A stretch of DNA of 64,000 bases from the NCBI RefSeq assembly GCF_049959315.1, contig NZ_CP188201.1. The stretch is one strand, 5' to 3'. Source of the DNA: Serratia proteamaculans_D. Its GTDB lineage: Bacteria > Pseudomonadota > Gammaproteobacteria > Enterobacterales > Enterobacteriaceae. The notes under the pieces are model-generated. The model was not told the origin of the DNA and did no database searches. It was given only the letters and a program-made list of their open reading frames with translations. Positions within the stretch are counted from its first letter, which is position 1; each line of letters begins with the position of its first letter. A program made the position numbers and the translations under genes. Of the stretch, positions 44,064 through 51,167 are shown piece by piece.

Positions 44064-44468
44064 GTGAGTAATACGTTGTTTCGATGGCCGGTTCGCGTTT
44101 ACTACGAAGATACCGATGCCAGTGGTGTGGTCTATCACGCCCGCTATGTGGCTTTTTTTGAAAGAGCGCGCACCGAGATGCTGCGTCATCATAACTTTCA
44201 TCAACAGCAGCTGCTCAGTGAAAATGTCGCCTTCGCTGTCCGGCGCATGACGGTTGATTATCTGCTTCCTGCTCGTCTTGACGACCAGTTGGAAGTCCAG
44301 AGTGAAATCACCTCAATGCGCGGGGCTTCTCTTACGTTTGCTCAACGCATTGTCAATTCTGACGGAACTCTTTTGAGTCAGGCCGACGTGTTGATTGCAT
44401 GTATTGATCCACACCAAATGAAGCCGATAGCGCTTCCTAAGTCTATTGTCGCGGAGTTTAAGCAGTGA
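44064..44468 (+). CDS. ybgC: YbgC acyl-CoA thioesterase, GTG start
   Basis: A 134-residue hot-dog-fold protein with the 4-hydroxybenzoyl-CoA-thioesterase motif YYEDTDASGVVYHARYVAFF, in which the first Asp region is catalytic. GTG 44064 behind GGGAAG gives the E. coli-like N-terminus SNTLFRWPVRV; the upstream in-frame start at 44049 adds an unrelated tail. It is the first gene of the tol-pal cluster; its stop overlaps the tolQ GTG by 4 nt. Confidence 0.93.
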   Translation: MSNTLFRWPVRVYYEDTDASGVVYHARYVAFFERARTEMLRHHNFHQQQLLSENVAFAVRRMTVDYLLPARLDDQLEVQSEITSMRGASLTFAQRIVNSDGTLLSQADVLIACIDPHQMKPIALPKSIVAEFKQ

Positions 44469-45148
44469 ATGACATGAACATCCTAGATTTATTCTTGAAG
44501 GCCAGCCTGCTGGTTAAGCTTATCATGTTGATTTTGATATGCTTCTCAGTGGCCTCTTGGGCGATCATCATCCAGCGTACCCGCATCCTTAATGCGGCCA
44601 CGCGTGACGCCGAAGCCTTTGAAGACAAATTCTGGTCCGGTATTGAGCTTTCCCGTCTGTATCAGGAAAGCCAGGCACGTCGCGATAGCCTGACCGGCTC
44701 AGAGCAAATTTTCCACTCTGGTTTCAAAGAGTTCGCTCGTTTGCACCGCGCTAATAACCATGCGCCAGAATCGGTGATCGAAGGTGCGTCACGCGCCATG
44801 CGTATCTCGATGAACCGCGAACTGGAAACGCTGGAAAACCACATTCCTTTCCTCGGCACCGTGGGTTCGATCAGTCCTTATATCGGTCTGTTCGGCACCG
44901 TGTGGGGGATTATGCACGCCTTTATCGCACTGGGTGCGGTGAAACAGGCCACGCTGCAAATGGTAGCACCGGGTATCGCCGAAGCACTGATCGCAACCGC
45001 CATCGGTCTGTTCGCCGCTATCCCGGCCGTTATGGCCTATAACCGCCTCAACCAGCGCGTCAACAAGCTTGAGCAGAATTACGACAACTTTATGGAAGAG
45101 TTCACCGCTATTCTGCATCGTCAGGCCTTCTCCAGCGACAGCAAATAA
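44465..45148 (+). CDS. tolQ: TolQ inner-membrane proton channel subunit
   Basis: A 227-residue MotA/TolQ/ExbB protein (E. coli 230). Three membrane segments are seen near residues 16-36, 135-160 and 170-195, with the conserved GTVWGIMHAFIALG and IATAIGLFAAIPAVMAYNR. GTG 44465 is used as in E. coli. With TolR it uses the proton motive force to drive TolA during cell constriction. Confidence 0.96.
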   Translation: MNDMNILDLFLKASLLVKLIMLILICFSVASWAIIIQRTRILNAATRDAEAFEDKFWSGIELSRLYQESQARRDSLTGSEQIFHSGFKEFARLHRANNHAPESVIEGASRAMRISMNRELETLENHIPFLGTVGSISPYIGLFGTVWGIMHAFIALGAVKQATLQMVAPGIAEALIATAIGLFAAIPAVMAYNRLNQRVNKLEQNYDNFMEEFTAILHRQAFSSDSK

Positions 45149-45160
45149 GTAGGAGGTAGC

Positions 45161-45589
45161 ATGGCGAGAGTTCGTGGACGTAATCGGCGCGAGCTGAAGT
45201 CCGAAATTAACATAGTTCCATTGCTTGACGTGTTGCTGGTGCTGTTGCTGATCTTTATGGCAACCGCGCCGATCATCACCCAGAGCGTTGAGGTTGATCT
45301 GCCGGACGCCACCGATTCCAAAGCGGTGTCCAGCAGTGATAACCCGCCTGTGATCCTAGAGGTTTCCGGCGTGGGCCAATACACCATGGTGGTGGATCAC
45401 GACCGCATGGAACTGTTGCCGCCGGAGCAGGTTGCAGCCGAAGCCAAGTCACGTTTGGCGGCCAACCCCAAGACGGTCTTTTTGATCGGTGGGGCGAAGG
45501 AAGTTCCGTACGATGAGATTATCAAGGCATTGAATATTCTCCATCAGGCGGGCGTCGCTTCCGTGGGGCTGATGACCCAGCCAATCTGA
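45161..45589 (+). CDS. tolR: TolR inner-membrane proton channel subunit
   Basis: A 142-residue ExbD/TolR protein with the channel Asp in the single helix motif NIVPLLDVLLVLLLIFMATAP (about residue 23; written here as family segment within limits NIVPLLDVLLV). The C-terminal periplasmic domain ends GVASVGLMTQPI as in E. coli. It starts 12 nt after tolQ behind TAGGAGG. Confidence 0.96.
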   Translation: MARVRGRNRRELKSEINIVPLLDVLLVLLLIFMATAPIITQSVEVDLPDATDSKAVSSSDNPPVILEVSGVGQYTMVVDHDRMELLPPEQVAAEAKSRLAANPKTVFLIGGAKEVPYDEIIKALNILHQAGVASVGLMTQPI

Positions 45590-45610
45590 CCCTAAGGTCA
45601 GTGGCAACCC

Positions 45611-45636
45611 GGTTCCTGTGCTGCGGTGCAGGAACC
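45611..45636 (+). repeat. Hairpin between tolR and tolA
   Basis: A perfect 8-bp stem GGTTCCTG / CAGGAACC with a 10-nt loop, in the 81-nt gap between tolR and tolA. No T-run follows. It may adjust the level of tolA against tolQR or affect mRNA decay; inferred. Confidence 0.6.
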
Positions 45637-45670
45637 CCGTATAAGCAACACCAGTTTTTGGGAATCTATT

Positions 45671-46930
45671 TTGGTAAAGGCAACTGAGCAAAACGATAAG
45701 CTGAACCGCGCCGTTATTGTTTCGGTCGTTCTGCACTTTGTATTGATTGCCCTGCTGATTTGGGGCTCGCTGCAAGAAAACGTCGAAATGAGTAGTGCCG
45801 GCGGTGGCGGCGACGGTTCGGTCGTTGGTGCAGTGATGGTCGATCCCGGGGCAGTGGTGGAGCAGTACAACCGCCAGCAACAGCAGAGTAACGACGCGCA
45901 GCGTGCTGAAAAGCAGCGCCAGAAAAAAGCGGAGCAACAGGCCGAAGAACTTCAGCAGAAGCAGGCGGCGGAACAACAGCGCCTGAAAGAGCTGGAGAAA
46001 GAGCGTTTGACCGCGCAGGAAAAAGCGGCCCAGGACGCGAAAGAGCAGGCTGAACAGCAAAAGCAGGCCGCAGAGCAGCAAAAGCAAGCGGCGGAGCAAC
46101 AAAAGCAGGCAGCTGAACAGCAAAAAGTGGCGGAGAACGCCGCGGCGAAAGCCAAAGAACAACAGAAAGTAGCGGAAGCCGCTGCCGCCAAGGCCAAGGC
46201 CGAAGCGGATAAAGTCGCCAAAGCACAGGCAGACGCGCAGAAGAAAGCCGAGTCTGAAGCCAAGAAAGAAGCTGCCGCCGCGGCTACCGCCAAGAAACAG
46301 GCGGAAGAAGCGAAGAAAGCCGCGGCTGCCGAAGCTGCAGCAGAGAAAAAAGCTGCTGCTGACGCCGAGAAGAAGGCTGCCGCAGAAGCTGAGAAAGCGG
46401 AGAAAAAAGCGGCTGCGGATGCCGAGAAGAAAGCGGCCGCAGAGGCAGAGAAAAAAGCCGCTGCCGCTGAAAAGGCGGCTGCCAAGAAAGCCGCAGATGC
46501 CAAGAAGAAAGCGGCCGCTGCAGCTGCTGCGCAATCGGCTGACGTTGCAGATCTTATGGGTGGCCTGGCGGACGGCAAAAACGCGCCGAAAGGCGGCGGT
46601 AAGCAGAAGGGTGACGGTAAACCGGCCGGTCAGGGCAATGCCAAGACCGCGGGTGCCAGTGGTGCCGATATTGATAGTTATGCGGGACAAATTCGCACAG
46701 CGATTCAGAATAAGTTCTATGACCCTAGTTTGTTCATCGGTAAGACCTGTGATCTACGTATCAAGCTGGGGCCCGATGGCTTATTGCTTGATGTGAAAGC
46801 GGTGGGGGGGGATCCTGCTCTGTGCCAGGCAGCAGTAACCGCTGCGAATCAGGCAAAGATTCCGAAACCTACAAGCGACGCTATTTATCAGCACTTTAAG
46901 AATGCGACCCTTGAATTCAAACCTCAATAA
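45671..46930 (+). CDS. tolA: TolA energy-transducing protein, TTG start
   Basis: A 419-residue TolA (E. coli 421). Membrane helix at about residues 14-34 (VVLHFVLIALLIWGS), long Ala/Lys/Glu-rich helical domain II to about residue 300, and globular domain III with the conserved YAGQIRTAIQNKFYD, CDLRIKLGPDG and PALCQAAV. The start is TTG 45671, giving VKATEQNDKL like the E. coli SKATEQNDKL; an upstream GTG at 45626 adds a tail that overlaps a hairpin and is not favoured. Domain II contains four tandem AEQQKQA heptads (46050-46126) that could vary in number. Confidence 0.93.
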   Translation: MVKATEQNDKLNRAVIVSVVLHFVLIALLIWGSLQENVEMSSAGGGGDGSVVGAVMVDPGAVVEQYNRQQQQSNDAQRAEKQRQKKAEQQAEELQQKQAAEQQRLKELEKERLTAQEKAAQDAKEQAEQQKQAAEQQKQAAEQQKQAAEQQKVAENAAAKAKEQQKVAEAAAAKAKAEADKVAKAQADAQKKAESEAKKEAAAAATAKKQAEEAKKAAAAEAAAEKKAAADAEKKAAAEAEKAEKKAAADAEKKAAAEAEKKAAAAEKAAAKKAADAKKKAAAAAAAQSADVADLMGGLADGKNAPKGGGKQKGDGKPAGQGNAKTAGASGADIDSYAGQIRTAIQNKFYDPSLFIGKTCDLRIKLGPDGLLLDVKAVGGDPALCQAAVTAANQAKIPKPTSDAIYQHFKNATLEFKPQ

Positions 46931-47063
46931 GTGTTGTTCTTACTGAGTCATATCGCAGGGATGTACTAAGGTAACCAACAGGGATTATGTAGTTTTGTTT
47001 GAGTTGGTTTGTTAAAATTCTGCTAATTTATCGCAGGCATTCCGCCTGGATAAGGGAGATGAG

Positions 47064-48356
47064 ATGAAGCAGGCATTTCGAGTAGCGCTAGGTTTTTTAA
47101 TACTGTGGGCATCCGTTCTTCACGCGGAAGTTCGCATTGAAATCACCCAAGGGGTCGACTCCGCTCGTCCGATTGGCGTGGTGCCGTTTAAATGGGCGGG
47201 CCCAGGCACGCCTCCGGAAGATATTGGCAAGATTGTCGGCGCAGACCTGCGCAACAGCGGCAAATTCAACCCAATTGACGTGGCGCGCATGCCGCAGCAA
47301 CCGACCACCGCGTCTGAAGTGACGCCGGCGGCCTGGACTGCATTGGGCATTGACGCGGTCGTGGTCGGCCAGGTGCAACCTGGTGCAGACGGCGGCTACC
47401 TGATCTCCTATCAACTGGTGGACACTTCGGGCTCACCAGGCACCGTTCTGGCGCAGAACCAGTATAAAGTGACCAAACAATGGTTGCGTTATTCTGCTCA
47501 CACCGCCAGCGACGAAGTGTTTGAGAAGCTGACCGGTATCAAGGGCGCATTCCGTACCCGTATTGCTTACGTAGTGCAGACCAACGGCGGGAAATTCCCG
47601 TATGAGCTGCGCGTAGCGGATTATGACGGCTACAACCAGTTTACGGTACATCGTTCACCAGAACCTCTGATGTCCCCGGCCTGGTCGCCGGACGGCAGCA
47701 AACTGGCGTACGTGACCTTTGAAAGCGGCCGTTCTGCGTTGGTAGTGCAGACCCTGGCTAACGGTGCTATCCGTCAGATCGCTTCGTTCCCGCGTCACAA
47801 CGGTGCGCCGGCGTTCTCACCGGACGGCAGCCGCCTGGCCTTTGCGCTGTCTAAAAGCGGTAGCCTGAACCTGTACGTGATGAATCTTGGCTCTGGCCAG
47901 ATCACCCAACTCACCGACGGGCGCAGCAACAATACCGAACCGACCTGGTTCCCGGATGGGCAGTCTCTGGCCTATACCTCCGATCAGGGCGGCAGACCAC
48001 AGATTTATAAAATCAGTGCCAGTGGCGGTGCGTCACAGCGTCTGACATGGGAAGGCTCTCAGAACCAGGATTCTGAAGTCAGCTCTGATGGTAAATTCCT
48101 GGTGATGGTGAGTACCAACGGTGGTGCTCAGCATATCGCCAAACAAGATCTCGGATCGGGTGCGGTTCAAGTTTTGACCGGCACCTTCCTGGACGAAACG
48201 CCTAGTATTGCGCCAAATGGCACCATGGTGATCTATAGCTCCACGCAAGGTATGGGCTCCGTGCTGCAACTGGTATCGACTGATGGGCGTTTTAAAGCGC
48301 GTCTTCCGGCAACTGATGGACAGGTCAAATTCCCTGCCTGGTCGCCGTATCTGTGA
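47064..48356 (+). CDS. tolB: TolB periplasmic beta-propeller
   Basis: A 430-residue protein, the E. coli length. Signal peptide to about LHAEV, an N-terminal domain (RIEITQGVDSARPIGVVPF) and a six-bladed propeller with repeated SPDGSKLAY / SPDGSRLAF / FPDGQSLAY motifs. It interacts with Pal and TolA. It is preceded by a 133-nt gap that probably contains its own promoter, and followed by pal after 44 nt. Confidence 0.96.
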   Translation: MKQAFRVALGFLILWASVLHAEVRIEITQGVDSARPIGVVPFKWAGPGTPPEDIGKIVGADLRNSGKFNPIDVARMPQQPTTASEVTPAAWTALGIDAVVVGQVQPGADGGYLISYQLVDTSGSPGTVLAQNQYKVTKQWLRYSAHTASDEVFEKLTGIKGAFRTRIAYVVQTNGGKFPYELRVADYDGYNQFTVHRSPEPLMSPAWSPDGSKLAYVTFESGRSALVVQTLANGAIRQIASFPRHNGAPAFSPDGSRLAFALSKSGSLNLYVMNLGSGQITQLTDGRSNNTEPTWFPDGQSLAYTSDQGGRPQIYKISASGGASQRLTWEGSQNQDSEVSSDGKFLVMVSTNGGAQHIAKQDLGSGAVQVLTGTFLDETPSIAPNGTMVIYSSTQGMGSVLQLVSTDGRFKARLPATDGQVKFPAWSPYL

Positions 48357-48400
48357 TGCATGTGTAAATATGTATGGCAAACTATAAAAGGATTAAAGAA

Positions 48401-48916
48401 ATGCAACTGAACAAAGTGCTGAAAGGGCTTCTGCTGGCACTGCCAGTTCTGGCTGTAGCGGCTTGTAGTTCTAACAAAAGCGCAAACAACGACCAATCTG
48501 GTATGGGCGCTGGCGCTGGCACTGGTACAGAAAATGGCAGCAGCAACCTGTCTTCTGAAGAACAAGCTCGTCTGCAGATGCAAGAACTGCAGAAGAACAA
48601 CATTGTTTACTTCGGCCTGGACAAGTATGACGTGAGCTCTGAGTTCGCTCAGATGCTGGACGCGCACGCTGCATTCCTGCGTAACAACCCGTCTTACAAA
48701 GTGACCGTAGAAGGCCACGCGGACGAACGCGGTACGCCGGAATACAACATTGCCCTGGGTGAGCGTCGTTCTAACTCAGTCAAAATGTACCTGCAAGGTA
48801 AAGGCGTTTCTGCTGACCAGATCTCTATCGTTTCTTACGGTAAAGAAAAACCAGCAGTACTGGGCCACGACGAAGCGGCTTATGCTAAAAACCGTCGTGC
48901 AGTTCTGGTTTACTAA
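48401..48916 (+). CDS. pal: Peptidoglycan-associated lipoprotein Pal
   Basis: A 171-residue lipoprotein with lipobox AVAAC (Cys22) and an OmpA-like peptidoglycan-binding domain (VTVEGHADERGTPEYNIALG, RRSNSVKMYL). It tethers the outer membrane to peptidoglycan and to TolB. ATG 48401 is chosen over 48374 because it starts the signal peptide MQLNKVLKGLLLALPVLAV. Confidence 0.97.
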   Translation: MQLNKVLKGLLLALPVLAVAACSSNKSANNDQSGMGAGAGTGTENGSSNLSSEEQARLQMQELQKNNIVYFGLDKYDVSSEFAQMLDAHAAFLRNNPSYKVTVEGHADERGTPEYNIALGERRSNSVKMYLQGKGVSADQISIVSYGKEKPAVLGHDEAAYAKNRRAVLVY

Positions 48917-48925
48917 GAGAATCGC

Positions 48926-49726
48926 ATGAACAGTAACTTCAGACGTCACTTGTTGAGTCTGTCGTTACTGGTTGGCGTAGCGGTCCCATGGGCCGCTACT
49001 GCCCAAGCGCCAATCAGTAATGTCGGCTCCGGCTCGGTCGAAGACCGTGTCACCTCACTTGAGCGCATCAGCAATGCTCAGGGCCAGCTTTTAAACCAAC
49101 TCCAGCAACAACTCTCTGACAACCAGCGCGATATTGACTCTCTCCGCGGGCAAATCCAGGAAAACCAATATCAACTGAATCAGGTTGTTGAACGCCAAAA
49201 GCAGATCTATCAGCAGATGGATAGCATCAGCCAGGGCGGCGCTCAGAGCTCCGCTGCTGCAGCGGGTGCCGCAGGCGGGGCAGCAGCGGCTGCGTCCACC
49301 GACGGCGCTGACAGCGCCTCTGCGGGCGCTACAGCAGCAGCACCGGCCAGTACGGGTGATGAAAACAGCGACTACAACGCCGCTGTTTCATTGGCGCTGG
49401 AAAAAAAACAGTATGACCAGGCTATTTCCGCTTTTCAGTCCTTCGTAAAACAGTACCCAAAATCGACTTACCAGCCCAACGCCAACTATTGGCTGGGCCA
49501 GTTGTTCTACAACAAGGGTAAGAAAGATGATGCGGCTTACTATTATGCGGTGGTGGTGAAGAATTACGCAAAATCACCTAAGGCACCGGACGCAATGTAC
49601 AAGGTGGGTATTATCATGCAGGAAAAAGGGCAGGCCGATAAAGCCAAAGCCGTGTTCCAGCAGGTGATAAAACAATACCCAACCAGTGCTGCGGCCAAAC
49701 AGGCGAAAAGTCGCGTAGCAGGTTAG
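48926..49726 (+). CDS. cpoB: CpoB cell division coordinator (YbgF)
   Basis: A 266-residue periplasmic protein. Signal peptide to about AATAQA, a trimerising coiled coil (about residues 38-95, RVTSLERISNAQGQLLNQLQ), an Ala/Ser-rich linker, and TPR repeats (DYNAAVSLALEKKQYDQAIS; PDAMYKVGIIMQEKGQADKA). CpoB links PBP1B activity to Tol constriction. It starts 9 nt after pal and is the last gene of the cluster. Confidence 0.96.
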   Translation: MNSNFRRHLLSLSLLVGVAVPWAATAQAPISNVGSGSVEDRVTSLERISNAQGQLLNQLQQQLSDNQRDIDSLRGQIQENQYQLNQVVERQKQIYQQMDSISQGGAQSSAAAAGAAGGAAAAASTDGADSASAGATAAAPASTGDENSDYNAAVSLALEKKQYDQAISAFQSFVKQYPKSTYQPNANYWLGQLFYNKGKKDDAAYYYAVVVKNYAKSPKAPDAMYKVGIIMQEKGQADKAKAVFQQVIKQYPTSAAAKQAKSRVAG

Positions 49727-49731
49727 TCAGT

Positions 49732-49780
49732 AAAAAAATGAGCCCAGAAGTTAGTCGATTTGACCGCTTTCTGGGCTCAT
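49732..49780. terminator. Hairpin after cpoB
   Basis: A 12-bp perfect stem ATGAGCCCAGAA / TTCTGGGCTCAT with an 18-nt loop, just past the cpoB stop. On the plus strand no T-run follows; the run of A at its left side would make a T-run only for minus-strand transcripts. It probably ends tol-pal transcription, perhaps with help of processing. Confidence 0.6.
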
Positions 49781-49825
49781 TCGTGTGAAGAACAAGCAGT
49801 TGAACCTGTTGTTTATAAATTTAGG

Positions 49826-49853
49826 TTGCGCTGCCAAGATAAATTAGTAATAT
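49826..49853 (+). promoter_or_regulatory. Candidate tRNA operon promoter
   Basis: -35 TTGCGC and -10 TAATAT with a 16-nt spacer, followed by GC-rich GCCGCCG near the predicted start, the discriminator type seen at stable-RNA promoters. It lies about 50 nt before the first tRNA-Lys. Confidence 0.5.
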
Positions 49854-49904
49854 ATGCCGCCGTTGCCAAGACATCTTGCAAGATGTTAAAGCAGCAAGGA
49901 AATT

Positions 49905-49980
49905 GGGTCGTTAGCTCAGTTGGTAGAGCAGTTGACTTTTAATCAATTGGTCGCAGGTTCGAATCCCGCACGACCCACCA
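49905..49980 (+). tRNA. tRNA-Lys (anticodon TTT), acceptor GGGTCG form
   Basis: A 76-nt gene with encoded CCA. D-arm box TTAGCTCAGTTGGTAGAGC, anticodon loop CTTTTAA and T-arm GCAGGTTCGAATCCCGC are intact. Its acceptor stem reads GGGTCG / CGACCC, a compensated difference from the other three Lys copies. Confidence 0.97.
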
Positions 49981-50013
49981 ATTCCTGAAATAAGAAATGA
50001 AGTGAAATCGTAA

Positions 50014-50116
50014 GGGTGAGAACCGTAAAGGTTCGAGTCTCGCAAAGCGGGACAACATCACGAAGTGATGGCCCGAAGGGTGAGGCGCAAGCCGAATAAT
50101 CCCGCACGACCCACCA
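50014..50116 (+). repeat. Split T-arm repeat, copy A
   Basis: GGGTGAGAACC and AGGTTCGA (50029-50036) resemble the 5' half of the tRNA-Lys T-arm. A 61-nt insert follows, then AATCCCGCACGACCCACCA (50098-50116), identical to the last 19 nt of the upstream tRNA-Lys. The insert holds hairpins GTCTCGC/GCGGGAC, CATCAC/GTGATG, CCC/GGG and GGC/GCC. Confidence 0.8.
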
Positions 50117-50148
50117 ATTTCTGAAGTAGTAGCAGTAACCACACTAGT

Positions 50149-50224
50149 GGGTGATTAGCTCAGTTGGTAGAGCATCTCCTTTACACGGAGGGGGTCGGCG
50201 GTTCGAGCCCGTCATCACCCACCA
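50149..50224 (+). tRNA. tRNA-Val (anticodon TAC)
   Basis: A 76-nt gene with CCA. Acceptor GGGTGAT / ATCACCC, anticodon stem CTCCT around TTTACAC, T-loop GGTTCGAGCC. Its position between Lys genes equals valT of the E. coli lysT operon. Confidence 0.97.
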
Positions 50225-50231
50225 CTGCTGT

Positions 50232-50307
50232 GGGCCGTTAGCTCAGTTGGTAGAGCAGTTGACTTTTAATCAATTGGTCGCAGGTTCGAATCCCGCACGG
50301 CCCACCA
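50232..50307 (+). tRNA. tRNA-Lys (TTT), GGGCCG form, copy 2
   Basis: 76 nt including CCA; same body as the first Lys tRNA, but acceptor GGGCCG / CGGCCC. It starts 8 nt after tRNA-Val, clearly in one transcript. Confidence 0.97.
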
Positions 50308-50377
50308 TTTCAGAATGGTTTTTCCGCAATACGAGCTTCGGTTTTGTATTGGTTGTTCAGCAGTAAACCACGTCAGT

Positions 50378-50453
50378 GGGCCGTTAGCTCAGTTGGTAGA
50401 GCAGTTGACTTTTAATCAATTGGTCGCAGGTTCGAATCCCGCACGGCCCACCA
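50378..50453 (+). tRNA. tRNA-Lys (TTT), GGGCCG form, copy 3
   Basis: 76 nt, identical by eye to copy 2, with encoded CCA. Spacer to copy 2 is 70 nt and has no gene. Confidence 0.97.
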
Positions 50454-50506
50454 TTATTGCAGCGAGTTCCTCTCCTGCTTACGCGGTTCAGCAGTATCCC
50501 CTCAGT

Positions 50507-50582
50507 GGGCCGTTAGCTCAGTTGGTAGAGCAGTTGACTTTTAATCAATTGGTCGCAGGTTCGAATCCCGCACGGCCCACCA
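50507..50582 (+). tRNA. tRNA-Lys (TTT), GGGCCG form, copy 4
   Basis: 76 nt, identical by eye to copies 2 and 3. It is the last tRNA in the cluster and is followed directly by repeat copies B and C. Confidence 0.97.
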
Positions 50583-50590
50583 TTTTACAA

Positions 50591-50754
50591 AGTACCTCAG
50601 CACTTTCCCCAAACTTGAACATCACATAACGCACGAAACGTGTGGGTGAGAAGCTGCGTTCAGGTTCGACAAAATTGTTCTGACAATTTTGAACAGCGCT
50701 TGCGCTGGCCCGAAGGGCGAGGCCGGAGGCCGAGTAATCCCGCACGGCCCACCA
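50591..50754 (+). repeat. Split T-arm repeat, copy B
   Basis: Begins with AGTACCTCAGCACTTTCCCC and runs to CAGGTTCGA (50661-50669), a 79-nt stretch repeated almost exactly in copy C. A 66-nt insert follows with hairpins CAAAATTGT/ACAATTTTG, CAGCGC/GCGCTG, GCCC/GGGC and GGCC/GGCC. It ends in AATCCCGCACGGCCCACCA (50736-50754), the 3' end of the neighbouring tRNA-Lys. Confidence 0.85.
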
Positions 50755-50762
50755 TTTCACAG

Positions 50763-50916
50763 AGTACCTCAGCACTTTCCCCCAAACTTGAACATCACAT
50801 AACGCACGAATCGTGTGGGTGAGAAGCTGCGTTCAGGTTCGAGCATCGCGCAGCGATACAACAACGCGTAGCGTTGCCCGCAGGGTGAGGCCAAAGGCCG
50901 AATCAATCCCGCACGG
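50763..50916 (+). repeat. Split T-arm repeat, copy C (3' truncated)
   Basis: 80 nt nearly identical to the start of copy B, then a 62-nt insert (50843-50904) with hairpins ATCGC/GCGAT, CAACGC/GCGTTG, CCC/GGG and GGCC/GGCC. Its tRNA-like end stops after AATCCCGCACGG and then diverges. Repeat period between B and C is about 172 nt. Confidence 0.85.
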
Positions 50917-51085
50917 TATCCCCGGTTTGCCCCCAGCATCTTCAATCCGTTATATCCATTTATCCCTTTTAGTACCTAGAATCCTCCCTTTCTTTGCCCT
51001 TTATCATTTCAAATATTTAATGAATTAAACATCTTCCGCGCAAATATAAAATATCAGCGGACTTTTCGCACAAATAAGGGTATTT

Positions 51086-51103
51086 TGTTTAGTATATAAA
51101 ACG
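51086..51103. promoter_or_regulatory. NadR-type operator upstream of nadA
   Basis: TGTTTAGTATATAAAACG fits the NadR box TGTTTA-N6-TAAACA in the left half and four of six positions in the right half. It lies 65 nt before the nadA ATG, where NadR represses in relatives. The rest of 50917-51167 shows no gene. Confidence 0.5.
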
Positions 51104-51167
51104 AAGGGGGTTGCGATGGGGTGATACCCGGGCAGCAGACACCCAGCCTAGCACAGAGATTGCAGCG

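Noticed and set aside
45626..45670. GTG start for tolA at 45626
   Set aside because: It lies within the intergenic hairpin, lacks a ribosome site and adds 15 residues absent from TolA proteins.
49905..50916. CRISPR-like array of repeats and spacers
   Set aside because: The regular units are tRNA genes and tRNA-like repeats of unequal spacing; no short direct repeat with unique spacers and no cas genes.
50640..51028. Two short Arg/Ser-rich ORFs (starting MWVRSCVQVR) in the split T-arm repeats
   Set aside because: They are by-products of the repeat sequence. Although the E. coli tyrT repeats are said to encode a small basic protein, no ribosome site is seen here and the reading frames diverge after the repeat.
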